The notes under the pieces are model-generated. The model saw nothing but the letters and a program-made list of their open reading frames with translations. It did no database searches and had not been told where the DNA came from. The translations under genes were made by a program, and so were the position numbers. From Echinococcus granulosus (taxonomy: Eukaryota; Platyhelminthes; Cestoda; Cyclophyllidea; Taeniidae), in the NCBI RefSeq assembly GCF_000524195.1, contig NW_020170425.1:324163-388162 (forward strand): a stretch of 64,000 nucleotides of DNA. The letters are read 5' to 3'. The first letter of the stretch is position 1. Each line of letters opens with the position of its first letter. Positions 1 through 12,400 of this stretch are shown one piece after another.

Positions 1-3000
1 TTTCAGGTCCCCAGTTAAATCGTATGCTAAAGTTTGAGTTGTTTTATTTATTATTCGTGACCTTCTTATAAAAATGATGAATCCCGGCCGCTTTGGAGGA
101 GCAGATTAATTAGCTTTGCACCAGAAGAATAAAAAGGTCAGCTTTTGTCATAGGCAATAAAAAAGAGCAGACTTTTCCTCTGTAAATATTATTGGCACAA
201 ATAGTTGGAAATTCTATTCCCATGTTTTCTTTGGCATCAGCTACAGTTTATAAAAGTTTGTATTTTTGACTTTTGTCGTTAAGTGGTTTCGACCGCTATT
301 AAATTAGTTCATTCTTACAATTTCTAGAAGTACAACAAATTTATGCAGCACTTTGCCAATGAGAGCTATAAAGACTTAGTCAATGGGTCTGAATGGGTAT
401 GGAATTAATTTGCTGTAAAAGAGGCCTTTAGCGTTACGAGCAGCGGGACACTACATAAATCTGAATGCAAAATCTTTTATGATTGGATTTGAATGGCGTC
501 AAAAGCTTTAGACCTTTTCTCGGCCTCTAATACGTGGCAAAGGTGAAATTGCATTGTTTGAATCTATCCCACCTAGTAAAAGTATGCACCTGTAAGCATT
601 CATCTTACATTTCAAAATAAAGTTTCCGAGCTTGTTATCTTGAGCTATTCTATGCCAATAATTGGATGGCACCAACTTTATTTCGAGATAGTAAGACTTA
701 ATTCAAGTGCCACTTAGTCTTTAAGTAGATTGGTATTGTCTAGCACCACCCATTATTTTTTTTGCCAAAACATTGGTTATGTGAATTATTTGTTCTTTTA
801 ACTGCATAATCTCTACTTAAAATCACAATCAGATAAAATTACTGGATTGAGCATTTCGCCTAAGTGTCAGAGGTAATGGACTTATCATACCGTAGGTTAC
901 GCAACGTAGGTTACCGTATAGTATGCATTAATTTTGATTGATTTTTTTGAAAACAGTTTCCCTCGTGCATAAGCGAGGCCTTGCGAGAAGTGATAAGGTT
1001 CCTCGCGGTAAACAAGGTCGATACCGAGTACAAGAGATGTTGTACGTTAACAAGTTTAAAATTCTTAAACTCTCTGAGTTTTCTTACAGAAAATGTCAAT
1101 TTTAGGAGAAATTAATGTTGTTTTCCGTAAACTGATTCATGGTTTTATTTCACAACATGTCTTATACAGTTCCAGTCTAAAAGCGATATTTTTTTTGTGA
1201 TGCTTAGAGTCATCACGCATTGGCTTAACACTGGGCTATCTCGAAGTCTCATCAACACGTTATGTTCAAAGATATATTTTAACTTTGCAAATGCTGGTTA
1301 TTTATCGGCACGTGGATCTAAGGTTAATTCAGATCGCCTTTCACTTCCCGAATTTTTCATTTGTACTCTCCCTCAGCTGAAAATTTTATAACACCTAGAT
1401 GTTCACATCATAAAAAAAAGTAAGCTAAGCCATGATAACTTATTGTGTCTTAGTGAGAACCTACTCTTTCTCTGGAAAAGCCCTTGATTAACTAAGAAGT
1501 GATTTGCACAACAAATAGTTTGGGAATTCTTTCGGCCTCAAAAAGAAGGCCATTCACTGTGGTCATCCAAGTAGCTAATTGCGCATTTTTGGAAAGCTGC
1601 TGCCGCCTTTTGGCTTTGCGCAACGCAGGTGTGCACGATCACTCTTTAGAATGGCAACAATCGCTAAAAAATACATCAGTTTTATTCATAGATCTGGCAT
1701 TTACTGCCTTTCTCGAACGCATCAGGTTAGTGAGTTCGTTAACAAAGCTAGGCCAATTTAAAAATTGCCGATTTAAAACAGTAAATATCATTAGTACGAA
1801 AATATGTCGTATTCTCGTTTTCAAGCGGCCAGAATAAGTTTGGATTTCATAAGGCACCTAATTGAAACCAACCTACCAACAATACAATATTGTATTGGTT
1901 GAAATAATAATCCCTGCAGTCTACAAATCTTTCCTAAAAAGGCAGGAGACTGATGCGGAATCTATTTAATGGGGCATTTTGTATACAGAAGCAAAGAAAT
2001 CTAGCCCTAGGCACTTCACCTACCAACTCACTTTTATTTCCTACTTGTCGAGTACACATGTAACTGTCCAAAGCTAAGAAAAAGCGGAACCGGGGAACAC
2101 GAAGCCTGGGGGCAAAGTAGCATTTTTCTTCCTCATCTTAAAGCATAAAACTTTTCTCATGCAAGTGTGGTGAAGGTATGAGACCTTATTTTGTTTAGTG
2201 AGAATACGACTTTATGCCGACTGAATTACCAGACCTGAGTGTTTCCAGGAGTACTTACACACACACACACATATACGACTGCACAACACCAAGGAATGGT
2301 GACAATCACTTGGAAAAGAAGCATCAAGGGAGTACGGAGGTTGGGGATGGGAGTGGAGTAGTGAGTTCAAATCCTCTGGCCAGTATCTTTTGTGGTGTGA
2401 GGCATAGGATGTTGCATTGTCTTACAGGACTAAGAATGGGGTGCTCTGCCGACTCATTCACCAGTCTTAGGTGTTTTCAGGGGTTCTCCTCACACACTCT
2501 CCACTTGTACGTGGTTGCATCGAGTAGACAGATCGCAGCCGTAATTGTTTGGTCTTCAGCAAGTGACCAAGTCTTAGTGAACAACTCCGTCTTCAGTCCA
2601 CCACGCATGCACGCACTCACATATACAAAGCACCGGGCTTGGATGCGAAGTGGTGCCCCAGCAGTGAGGGGTGGGTAGTGGGTCGTTTGAGCATGACCAA
2701 TGACACACCTGTTTGCTTAACGGTAAAATGCAAAAGCCGTTCCTCATCACAGGTTGTTCATTTGTCCACCCAGTCATTGGTTCATTTATTAGTTCATTCA
2801 GTCCAACAGGCAGTCGGCAAGCAAGCTAAAAGTGGTGCTTTTATGTGGTGTGTGAAAAAAAAGGGAAGAAGAGCAAATTGATAGTCTTGGAAGTCTGGCA
2901 TAGAGTGCCCACTCACCTAGGCTGCAGCATGACTTTCCCTTTGCAGTTGATGCATATGTAGACGAGTTGTCTCATTACTCACCTCAAGCATTACTGAACG

Positions 3001-3460
3001 ACACGTCATTCTCTATTCCAGTCAAGAATAGTGAGTCCGCCTGAATGCAATGTTTTTCTCTTTGAATGATTTATCACAAGGACGAATGCAGTTTTGCAAA
3101 CTACTTCTGAATTGCGTGTCCTGCTGCCACACCTTCTGCAGATGCTATACGAAGTAAGCGAGAGACTACTGCAGCATCGGAACTAAGTCAAACTTGTTGG
3201 GTTCGCAAAGGAGGCGAATTTGAGTCGTTTCCATCAGCTTTGAGTGGCATGTTATGGGGAATCAAAGTGATAGGCGAATGGTGCCCAGCATAATAAAGCG
3301 TGGTGGTAGACGCGTGCGTAGTCATGCTTTGAATGCGTAAAATCAATTGCATGCACTTGACAAGATTTTATAGGTTCCGACAGGTCATGCTAGCCAGCTA
3401 TACCGAAAATCGCATAGACTTTAGTTTACCAAATAAAAATATTTACATTTCTTCTTTTAG
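1..3460. other. Non-coding, probably an intron of the KCNQ gene
   Basis: No exon was recognised. The first identifiable channel exon starts at 3461 and needs a preceding exon encoding S1, of a size that in vertebrate KCNQ genes is 91 bp. I looked for an S1-like hydrophobic exon ending in a donor and found none, so that exon is probably further left. A short direct repeat, CGTAGGTTAC twice about 15 bp apart, sits near 890-915. The only compositional break is the GC-richer tract at 2214-2880. Confidence 0.6.
2214..2880. repeat. GC-richer tract with diverged duplicated segments, possible repeat remnant
   Basis: The stretch is clearly richer in G+C than its flanks and contains a short CA microsatellite near 2257-2272. 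Two segments about 230 bp apart, starting ACCAGACCTGAGTGTTT at 2229 and ACCAGTCTTAGGTGTTT at about 2460, look like diverged copies of one another, each followed by a CA-rich run. A Pol III B-box-like string (GAGTTCAAATCC) lies near 2363 but no A box or cloverleaf was found. The reading frames here are short and resemble no known protein. A dead mobile element is the best guess; its class is not determined. Confidence 0.35.
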
Positions 3461-6400
3461 GAACTGGTGCTGCTTTTTTGGTTTTTCATTGAATACATTG
3501 TACGAATGTGGAGCGCTGGCTGCAGGCCACGATACCAGACTTGGAGAGGGCGTCTTCGGTTTGCTAGGCGTCCCTTCTGCATCGTGGGTAAAGCCATTTT
3601 AATCCACCCCACATAGGCACAAATTGTCCACATTAATCAACATGACTACACATGCGTCTGGGACCAATTTATCGCCGTCCTTTTCTAAAAAACATCTTTA
3701 GCAATACTTACTTTTAGATTTAGCGGTCAAAACGATATGTAATATAAATGCCTATCAAATGATATTTTGCAACCTAGACGAATATACTACGCAAAATTTA
3801 ATTTGGGGAGAATAGCATGCTTAGCCTGTTAATGACAGTTTTGATATGCACAATCTTGGAACTGTAAATATGCGCTAAATTTATTTTCAGTTAAAGAGTT
3901 GTGTTGTTTAATTTGCTAGCAAATCCATTTGCACTCTAGCAGCAATATTTTTAATATCTGAAAAAAATAAGCTAGACATTTAATAATTTTGTGCTTGCTT
4001 GAATCACTTTGTGTAAAAAATCAAAAGTTAATCCCGTATTGTTATGGACCACGAGATGTTCTCGAAAGTTAACGGCGGCACTGATTCCTAAATAGATGCC
4101 ATTATTAAAAAAATAGCAAAAGTAATATTCTTTGGTAAACCACTGAAAAGCTTTTCTCCCACCATTTAAGGAATTAATGTAGAGCGAAACTTCTGCTGCT
4201 TCACGAAACTCCAACACAATTTGGTAAAAGTGGTTTTCTCCCACTTTCATTTTTTTCATCGCAGTAGAAATAATAGGGACGCTAATGACCCAACCGACTA
4301 GCTAGTGAAGTGTTAATTAGGAGTTGGATTAAGTGGACTTTATGTTTACTGCTTGACCCTATAGTTCAAGCACAAGGGTTTCTACATTTTTTGAACTTCA
4401 AAAATGTTCTGATGCTTAGCTCCCATCAGCAATTTGATAAAATAAGCTGATGTCTATTTCTCTCAAATTTATTAACCATAGAATTAAAAGTTTTATCATG
4501 CTTAATAACTATGTGATATGTTACTTCATCAACTCAGGGTTATGTAGTCGTTTAAGTGAAAAATTTGTTAGGCCAAACTTTGCTTTAAAACTCAATGGAG
4601 GCTTTGGCTAGCCTTCTCTTCTGGATATTAATCTCAGTAAAATAAATTTAATTACCAGATTAAGATGTTATGTACGACTGGACACCTTTCCGTTGATCTC
4701 ACTACCTGCCGCCATCAATCATCAAGGGAGCAAGGTGGTGTTAGTCTCTGGGCTATTAGCGTATAAAAGCAATAAGACCGATATAATATATTCATGCAAA
4801 ACGGAAGATTATACCTGATCGTGTCATAGTCAAAGAATTGGCGGGAAAGTGGCTTCATGGTGTCAATTGGAACACCATCACTGCGAATGGAATGAAGCTT
4901 AATGCTTTCACAGACAAAAATTAGTTGTCGTGGGAATCAATTCAGTGATCATCTATTGCCGAGGCACCTTTACCGATAATGTAGTTCTATGGGAACACAA
5001 ACAAATCCCATCCATCTCTTGATAGATGTCCTTTTATTATTTGCTACACAAAATGTTTCATGACACATAAATGAACTAAGAAATAACTCAGTAATGGCCT
5101 ATCAACTAGCCTAAGAAACGTTGACAATGAAAACTGGCACTTCGCACGCACCAGCTCAAATTCACTGTCCAGTCTTGTCCATAGTTAATTGCTGTGCTAT
5201 TATTTACTAAATGGGGGAAGTTGCATAGGAGATGTGAGCTAACTTGGGAAATTCTCTTTCTTGATTACACAGACATCATTCTAATCGTGGCCAGTGTGAT
5301 TGTAATTGCGAGTGACAATACAAGCAACGTATACGCGGCAAGTGCTTTGCGTGGCCTTCGATTCTTCCAAATCTTACGAATGATTCGTGTCGACCGAAGG
5401 GCAGGATCATTCAAACTTCTAGCCTCAGTTGTATGGGCCCATCGTCAGGTAGGACTTTGAAAGCTTCGTCCAATATACTAGAGACCGGGTTATAAAACTT
5501 GAGTAACATTTTTATTTCCTATGAAAAACGAAACTAACAATATGAACTATATTGGTGGTAAAGAGAAGTAGAAATTGGAAAATAAAAATATTGCTAATGG
5601 TTATAAATTGACCTTTTAACTGTACGGTACGGCTTTCTATTCTTAGTTAATTTGGAGAAGTTTATAGGCAGACAACACAACTATTCGCCTAATTTGCTAA
5701 CTTCATGGTTTGGCTTTGGTATCTTACGGAAACAAGCGATTTTGAAATAGATTATTTTGTGTTCCAGGCGTTAATAATTCATATATTTTCATGTAACTGA
5801 AAAGTACACAACTTCTTTTTGCCATAAGTTGGATTGTGAATTCATGGCCTGTAACTAAATATCAACCTAGTAATGAACCCTTAAAATGATGTTCACAAGA
5901 CTCCACGACTCATTCGGGAGAAAATTTGAATACTAGATTATGCTCAGTCTTTCCTGATTCGGTTCTCATATTACAAATTCCATTTTCGGTTCTTGTATTT
6001 GAAACGAACTCATGATGGGGGAATGTTTTCCCACCGACACCTCTTTGAGGTGATATGAAAGTTTGTAAAATTTGCTGTTTTTAATTCAATACCCTAATGC
6101 TACGAAATTTGATTGAAACTGGATGTACCGTCGATTTTTCTAGATCTTCTCAAAAACTCAAGTCTATGTGGCCATCCCGGTGGAAGTATGCGATTGAGTA
6201 GTAGCAGAAACAATAATTCAAGTGATCTCTTGCACATGTCTTCCAGCTTATTATCGTGCAAATCACGAGTGACGTAGATGAAAACTGCTCTATCGATGTC
6301 AATTAAATTCATTATGAGCAAAAGAAATGTAGGCAAAGTACTTCTGCTGACATTTTCTCAAATATATAGCCTTGTCAGCGTATTCCGATTTTTAAAGACT

Positions 6401-9400
6401 TCTTGCCCTCTAGGTAGTCTAAGTAAGTTTTTAGCGTTAGCGTTGTCTTAAAAGCGCTTTCGTATACTTCTGTTTACACTAAAGCATGGCACAACTTTTG
6501 CAAATAATAGATTAATCCTAATAATGGTAAATTTTTACATTTATTTTAAAGCACTCATATAACTTTTAGGGCTGGAGTTCATGAGTGATTGACCAGTTGA
6601 GGGGGACGTTGTCCGTGCATAACTTTGCATTGACCTATTTAAGGGAACCTTGAGAAAACAACAACATTTGTATTTGAATCAATACCACTTCTCCATTTAT
6701 AAAAACTCATTTTCGGTGTTTTTGTATTTTAACAGGAACTCTTCACAACAATGTACATAGGCTTTCTGGCACTTATTTTTGGTTCGTTTCTCATTTACTT
6801 GGTGGAAAAAAAGGACAACAGGAAAATCCAAAGCTTTGCGGACGCTCTTTGGTGGGGCATTGTGAGTATCACAGTGAACACCTTATTGTCTAAGAAATTG
6901 AATATCTTTCAGATCATAGTGCTACACTTTTAATTTTACTGTATGAGCAAGAAGAATTCAAAAATAGCTGCCCATGCCCTAGCTCTAGCGGTATCAACAA
7001 GAACATATGCAAGAGAGTAGGGTTACTACTAAGCCACGCATTCCTCTCCCTTAAAAAAAATTAAAATTGGTATTGTAATCACAATTCCAGTAATTTTGTA
7101 ATTCCACTCTACCTTTTTCGCCCATATCCTTAACAAAACTTTGGATTATGTTACTTCCTTAGCGGCTTCAATGGCTTTGTACTATACACCTATTTTTCGT
7201 CAGTTCCCATTGAATGTAACTGTTTCATAACAAATGTCTCATCGTATTGCAAGGTGGGTGATCGCTTTGAAAATCAAATGCATTTTATAGCGAAAATGTT
7301 GAGCGTTTAACCCCTCTGTTGGACCTACTTGCGTGGAAGCACGTCTTTGTGAGCCTCGTTCACATACAAAGTGTTCCTTTGGGAACGAAAATGTAGCTTT
7401 ATGAGATATTTCTCAAAACCACTAAAATTTTCAGGAAGAGCTTATTTAAATGTTTAAAAATGACAATTTTGCTTATGGTAATTGCGCATTCTTCCTAAAA
7501 GAAAAAACTTATAAGAACGTTGCTTTGCATTGCCAAAGAAATTTGGGAGTGAAATTTATTCGGAAAGGACAGGAGGAAATGTTCATTTTAACATCAAAAG
7601 ACCGTTAAATCTAGCGAAATAGTTGTAAGGCTATCGGCTGATTCCCTTTATTTCAACCCCTCATCGGTGAGTCAATATAAATGTTTCTATCGTCAAAAAG
7701 ACTTCTAATGTTATTTTCAAATAACCATACGAACGTTTTTTTGATTTACATCTATTTTTCAAGTCCCTATAAAGTTCGCTGGGTTTTCCAGACAATGTAC
7801 AATGCCAGTTAAATGCGACCTACAGCAGTTTAAGGCGCTATAGAAAGTTCTTTTTATTAATTTCTGGAGAAAAACCTTGATATTATTAAGTGTTACTTCA
7901 GATAACGCTTTGCACTGTCGGTTATGGAGACGCGGTACCAAAAACTTGGATAGGGAAAATTATTGCGGCTTTCTGCGCCATTGCTGGAATATCCTTCTTC
8001 GCCCTTCCTGCCGTAAGTCACCGACATCTTTGCAAACTCTAATCAAACTGACTTGTTGTGTGGAAGCATTAAATATGCATATTTTGCCTCGTCAATTTAA
8101 AGCTAATTAACCAATTTCACCTACAGACCGGGTTTTCTGGCGAATCATAACCACAATATACCTCCAAATTTTTGCTTCGTGTTCAACAAAGGAATTCTTT
8201 AAAGGATAAACGGAGCACGATCAAATCACTTGGGTTACTCAAGATAAATTATTGAGTGATTTATGTATTTTGGCACACTAACCTAACACGTAAAAGGTTT
8301 AAAACCAATACACTTTTAAAGAAGGCTGATGCCAATGATAGACTGTTTGTTAACCTCAGGGCATACTGGGTAGTGGATTTGCCCTGAAGGTGCAACAGCA
8401 ACAACGCCAGAAGCACTTGATTCGAAGACGCATACCTGCCGCTACTCTCATCCAATGCATGTGGCGCTGCTATGCTGCCGACAAACAGTCCACTTCCGTC
8501 GCCACATGGAATATTTACACACCCCAAACTATCATCGATCCCTTGTAAGCGCACCAATTCTTGGGTATTTTAGTTTGGAAACGTGTTCAGCATTTTATTC
8601 AGGGAATATAAATTACGCCAGTTTGGCGGTTTGCTTACTTTTGCTGGGTAAGTAAGAAGTGATTTAAAATCATCAAGGCCAGAGATTGAGAAAAAAATAA
8701 CACCAACTGTAAAGCAAAAAGTCACTAGAAGCAATTGTTGTGTGTGATCCTCAAGGCACTTTTAGTTGCAAAGTTGCCCCATGAACGAATGAGGTAAAAT
8801 ACCATGGAAGGCCTACGTGCTAAGTGCAGTGTTAAAAGTGCTTCATAAAATTTCGTGATCATAAAAATTTGAATCCACTGCATAAGAAAGTTGAGTAGTT
8901 TCCTTAAAGTTGTCAAAACGCAAAATTATCTGTGCTCATCCTTACGTCTGCATAAGCAGAGCATGTAACCAACTGACTGAAGTCTTTAATGAACAAAATA
9001 ATCTGTGCTTTAGTGCGTAACTTAATGTAAGCCTACTTTGGCTCTGTAAGTCCTATCGTGTTTTTTCGTTTTTAATATACTTGTATTTACATATGCAACA
9101 TTGTTTGCGGATGCTTATGCAAGTTGAACATCATATCCAAAAATAAATTTATCTCTCTTACTTGTATCACCCGCACTTTACCATTAAAAAATGACGTTGA
9201 AAAAATGTATTTTAATGGTTGATCTTTTAAAAGCTCATTAAGTTACTCAACCTTAACTAATGTAGACTTCGCCTCTAAGGCTAATTCTTACCCATATACA
9301 AAAGATACGTTAACACGAGAATTGTTCCTATTGTATTTCTGGATATGTATGACCCCTGTTTTACGTTTAATGCGTATCATTTGAACGTATGCGAGAAAGT

Positions 9401-12400
9401 TGGTAAGGGAAACATACTTTTCGTTTGTTGCTGCACAAAAAATCACTCAAAGTTTACTAGACGCTCAGCGGTATTCTCAATTAGCAATAAGTTTATCATG
9501 ATCCACGACTTCCAAGTAGAGTTGGGCAACTGTTGTTGGTTTCTGCCTGAAAAGTTGTAGTATACGAAGGCCAAATCCTCAAAAATCCCTCAAAAGCCAT
9601 TTGGAAATTCTTGAAAACTTGAGTAAAACTCTGAAGTTTGTTTCAATGGTCCCAATGTCACATTTCATTCCAATTGCTGAAAATAACAAAAAAACTTTAA
9701 TGTTGGTAATCCCACTAATTTATTTTAGGTAATATAGAATGATGATTAACTTTGCTAATGACGGTGAACCCAAGCGTCTTCTGCTAGTTTACTAAGTTTT
9801 CTAAATACGCCTCTATGATTTAGCAATTTCCTAGCCTTTTTGTAAGACTAAATTCATGTTATGTTTTTTATGTCACATGTAATATAAATCGCGCAACAAC
9901 TTTCCCTTCTTTCAGTTTTTATTTCACTGAGCGCAAGGGGTCCCCGTCTTTCATATCCAAAACTTGCGAAACTAGCCTAGTCCATGGACAGGGACAGATG
10001 GTGTGATTACACAAACTATTCTCTTAAAGACAGCTATTAAGTGCAATTGTATTTTTGTTCTTGTTAACATTCTGAGGCCATTGAACGACGTGTTTGTTCC
10101 CCTTGGTACACATACAACCGCACTTCGAATACAAAAACTAAACAATTCTCTTGAGCAATAATTTCGTTCCTATTTGTGGTTCCATTGAAACAATTGCTAG
10201 TTTGAAATCGTTGGTAAAACGCTAGGCAACAAACAAAGGCAATTAAGTTAGTTATTACCACCACATCCCTCAAGAGTGAGCAATGGCAAATAAGGAGTGA
10301 CGTTCTTTGTGCTGAATTTGGTCAAAAATGAAAATGACGATTTGTTCCTTAAGGCTTTATTTGATTCGTAGAAGTATCCTGAAATTCCCCACAATAACCT
10401 TGCGCTTATTGTCATGTTTTTAATTAAAGATAAATTCCTCAAATAATTCAATAGTACTTGCTTTGATCGAAGGACTATTTGGAATGGAGGACTATTTGTT
10501 GGAAGGGAAGGTATTTGAACAAGCGGTATTTTGCTTGCAGGTTCCAGCCAACGGGGTCAATTTCTGAGCGAAGTGGTTTTGGGCGATTCGGTCAGCGTCT
10601 TTCATCGATTAGAAGGAAAGCTGAAAAATTAAAAATTGGAAATACAGTTCCGGGAAGTGGTCTAAGGCCAGCTCTGGCACAGGCCAATCTTTCATTCATC
10701 TTACCATCTCCACTTACCGGGAGGGAAGGCAACCACTTAAAATCACTTGAATACGCTCCCACACCTTCGGCTCCTGTTTTACTTAGGAAAGTCAAATCAG
10801 AATACAAAATTGACGATAGCCGAAGAAAGTTTGTATCAGCGCGGTGAGTCAACATGCCTTCCAACTTAGTTATTCAGCGGGAAAATGGTTGTTGGTAAGG
10901 AACGATTAGTTGTATTTTGTGTCTATTTCATTTATGGTCTGTGAACGCAATGTTGGATGCTTTGATGCGATTTATTTTTTCTATCTCTTGTTGCAAATAC
11001 ATGCTAAATCTGCGCACTCTACGTTACCGTTGCATGCAGATTATTCTCTCAGAAATATTGGTTAATCTTCTTCTTCTAAGGCAATTAATGCAAGTAATGG
11101 TTTTAAGGAGCATGTCTGACCGGAAATTTCTCACCATGTGTTATGTTTTTCGAAGCGTTTAGCTTATTTTTTTAGAATTAGGCAGTTTATGGTCAGTGTT
11201 TCGCAGCACCAAATGTTATGAAAATCATGCTAGGAGTTTTACATTTTATAATTAATAAAATCTGACCTTGGTGATGAAGTAAACTTCTTTGAAATTATGC
11301 TATAAAAACAGAAAACTTTTTCTTAGAAAAATAATTGCTAATAAAGGATATTTTGGTTTTCTTGAAAGACCCATTGAAGTGCACTTTAACCTTTACTAAC
11401 AAAGCCTTACATCTGTGAGGTCGAACTCAATTCAAGTGCCTGTGGCTATTCTTCACCTTGAGTAAACTGTCTTCTTTGTCACTTACATTTCCACCTGTAC
11501 TACCCTTATTCCAAACACTTCATTTTACTGAAAACACATAATTTAAAGCGACAGAAAATGTAAATAGTTCTGACTTTCGGTTATTAATGTTTTGTGGAGT
11601 ACAATGACAGCGTATCGAAAGTATGGACTGCGACTTACTGTGATCACTATTTCCCGATTCTAGTCAAAAGGACACCTCAGCACCACCGGAAAACAGCGAT
11701 AGCGTGATTACTCCAGATTCAAGCGACGGTAAGTCTTTTTGACTTTGCTAAATAGGAATATCGGTAACTGACAGCAATGGTAGGAGCCAACTACTGTGTG
11801 GCTACAGGCTGACTTGTAGTTATTGTGGGCACTCACGCACCCATCTTATTTCTTTTTCTAAAACTGTAAACAAACTAAATGAACTTGCCTCCGAATAATT
11901 TACATTATCACTCTTAGAGTATCACCACTTTCTCGATGGGAGCACTCATGCGCGATGTTCCATACAGGACGGCATCAACCATTTGTCATAGTTTTGGCAT
12001 TGGACGATTACTTCAGCCTTTATCGTCGCAATATCCTACTAGGTGTATAAACTACAAATTGATGGTGAATAAGCATTAAATTTATGCAAAGCTGTGCCAT
12101 TTTTACATCATAATGTAATTTTTAGATTTTCGCTCTTGTTTTAAATTTGTATTAATAAGTCCGGAAGTAATAATACGCGCGGGCCATCAAGGGTTGAAGT
12201 TGAAAATAAAGTGCTTCATACTTTTTCTGGGCATCCCTAACCTTTTGCGGGCTGTTTAATGCATATCGTCGATTTTCGCGCCTGATTTAATCCCTTAACA
12301 GTAGACATTAAAAGGTTTCTCTGTCGGCATGCGAGATACTAGTTTTTTTTTAAGTGACAGATATCATTTTCGTATTTGAGACAATCTACTATTCAAACGC

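Noticed and set aside
2360..2380. tRNA gene or SINE head suggested by GAGTTCAAATCC
   Set aside because: No A box or T-stem pairing; kept only as part of a possible repeat.
3092..3152. Candidate KCNQ S1 exon ending before gtaagc
   Set aside because: About 60 bp, not hydrophobic like S1, and no resemblance to the family sequence before S2.
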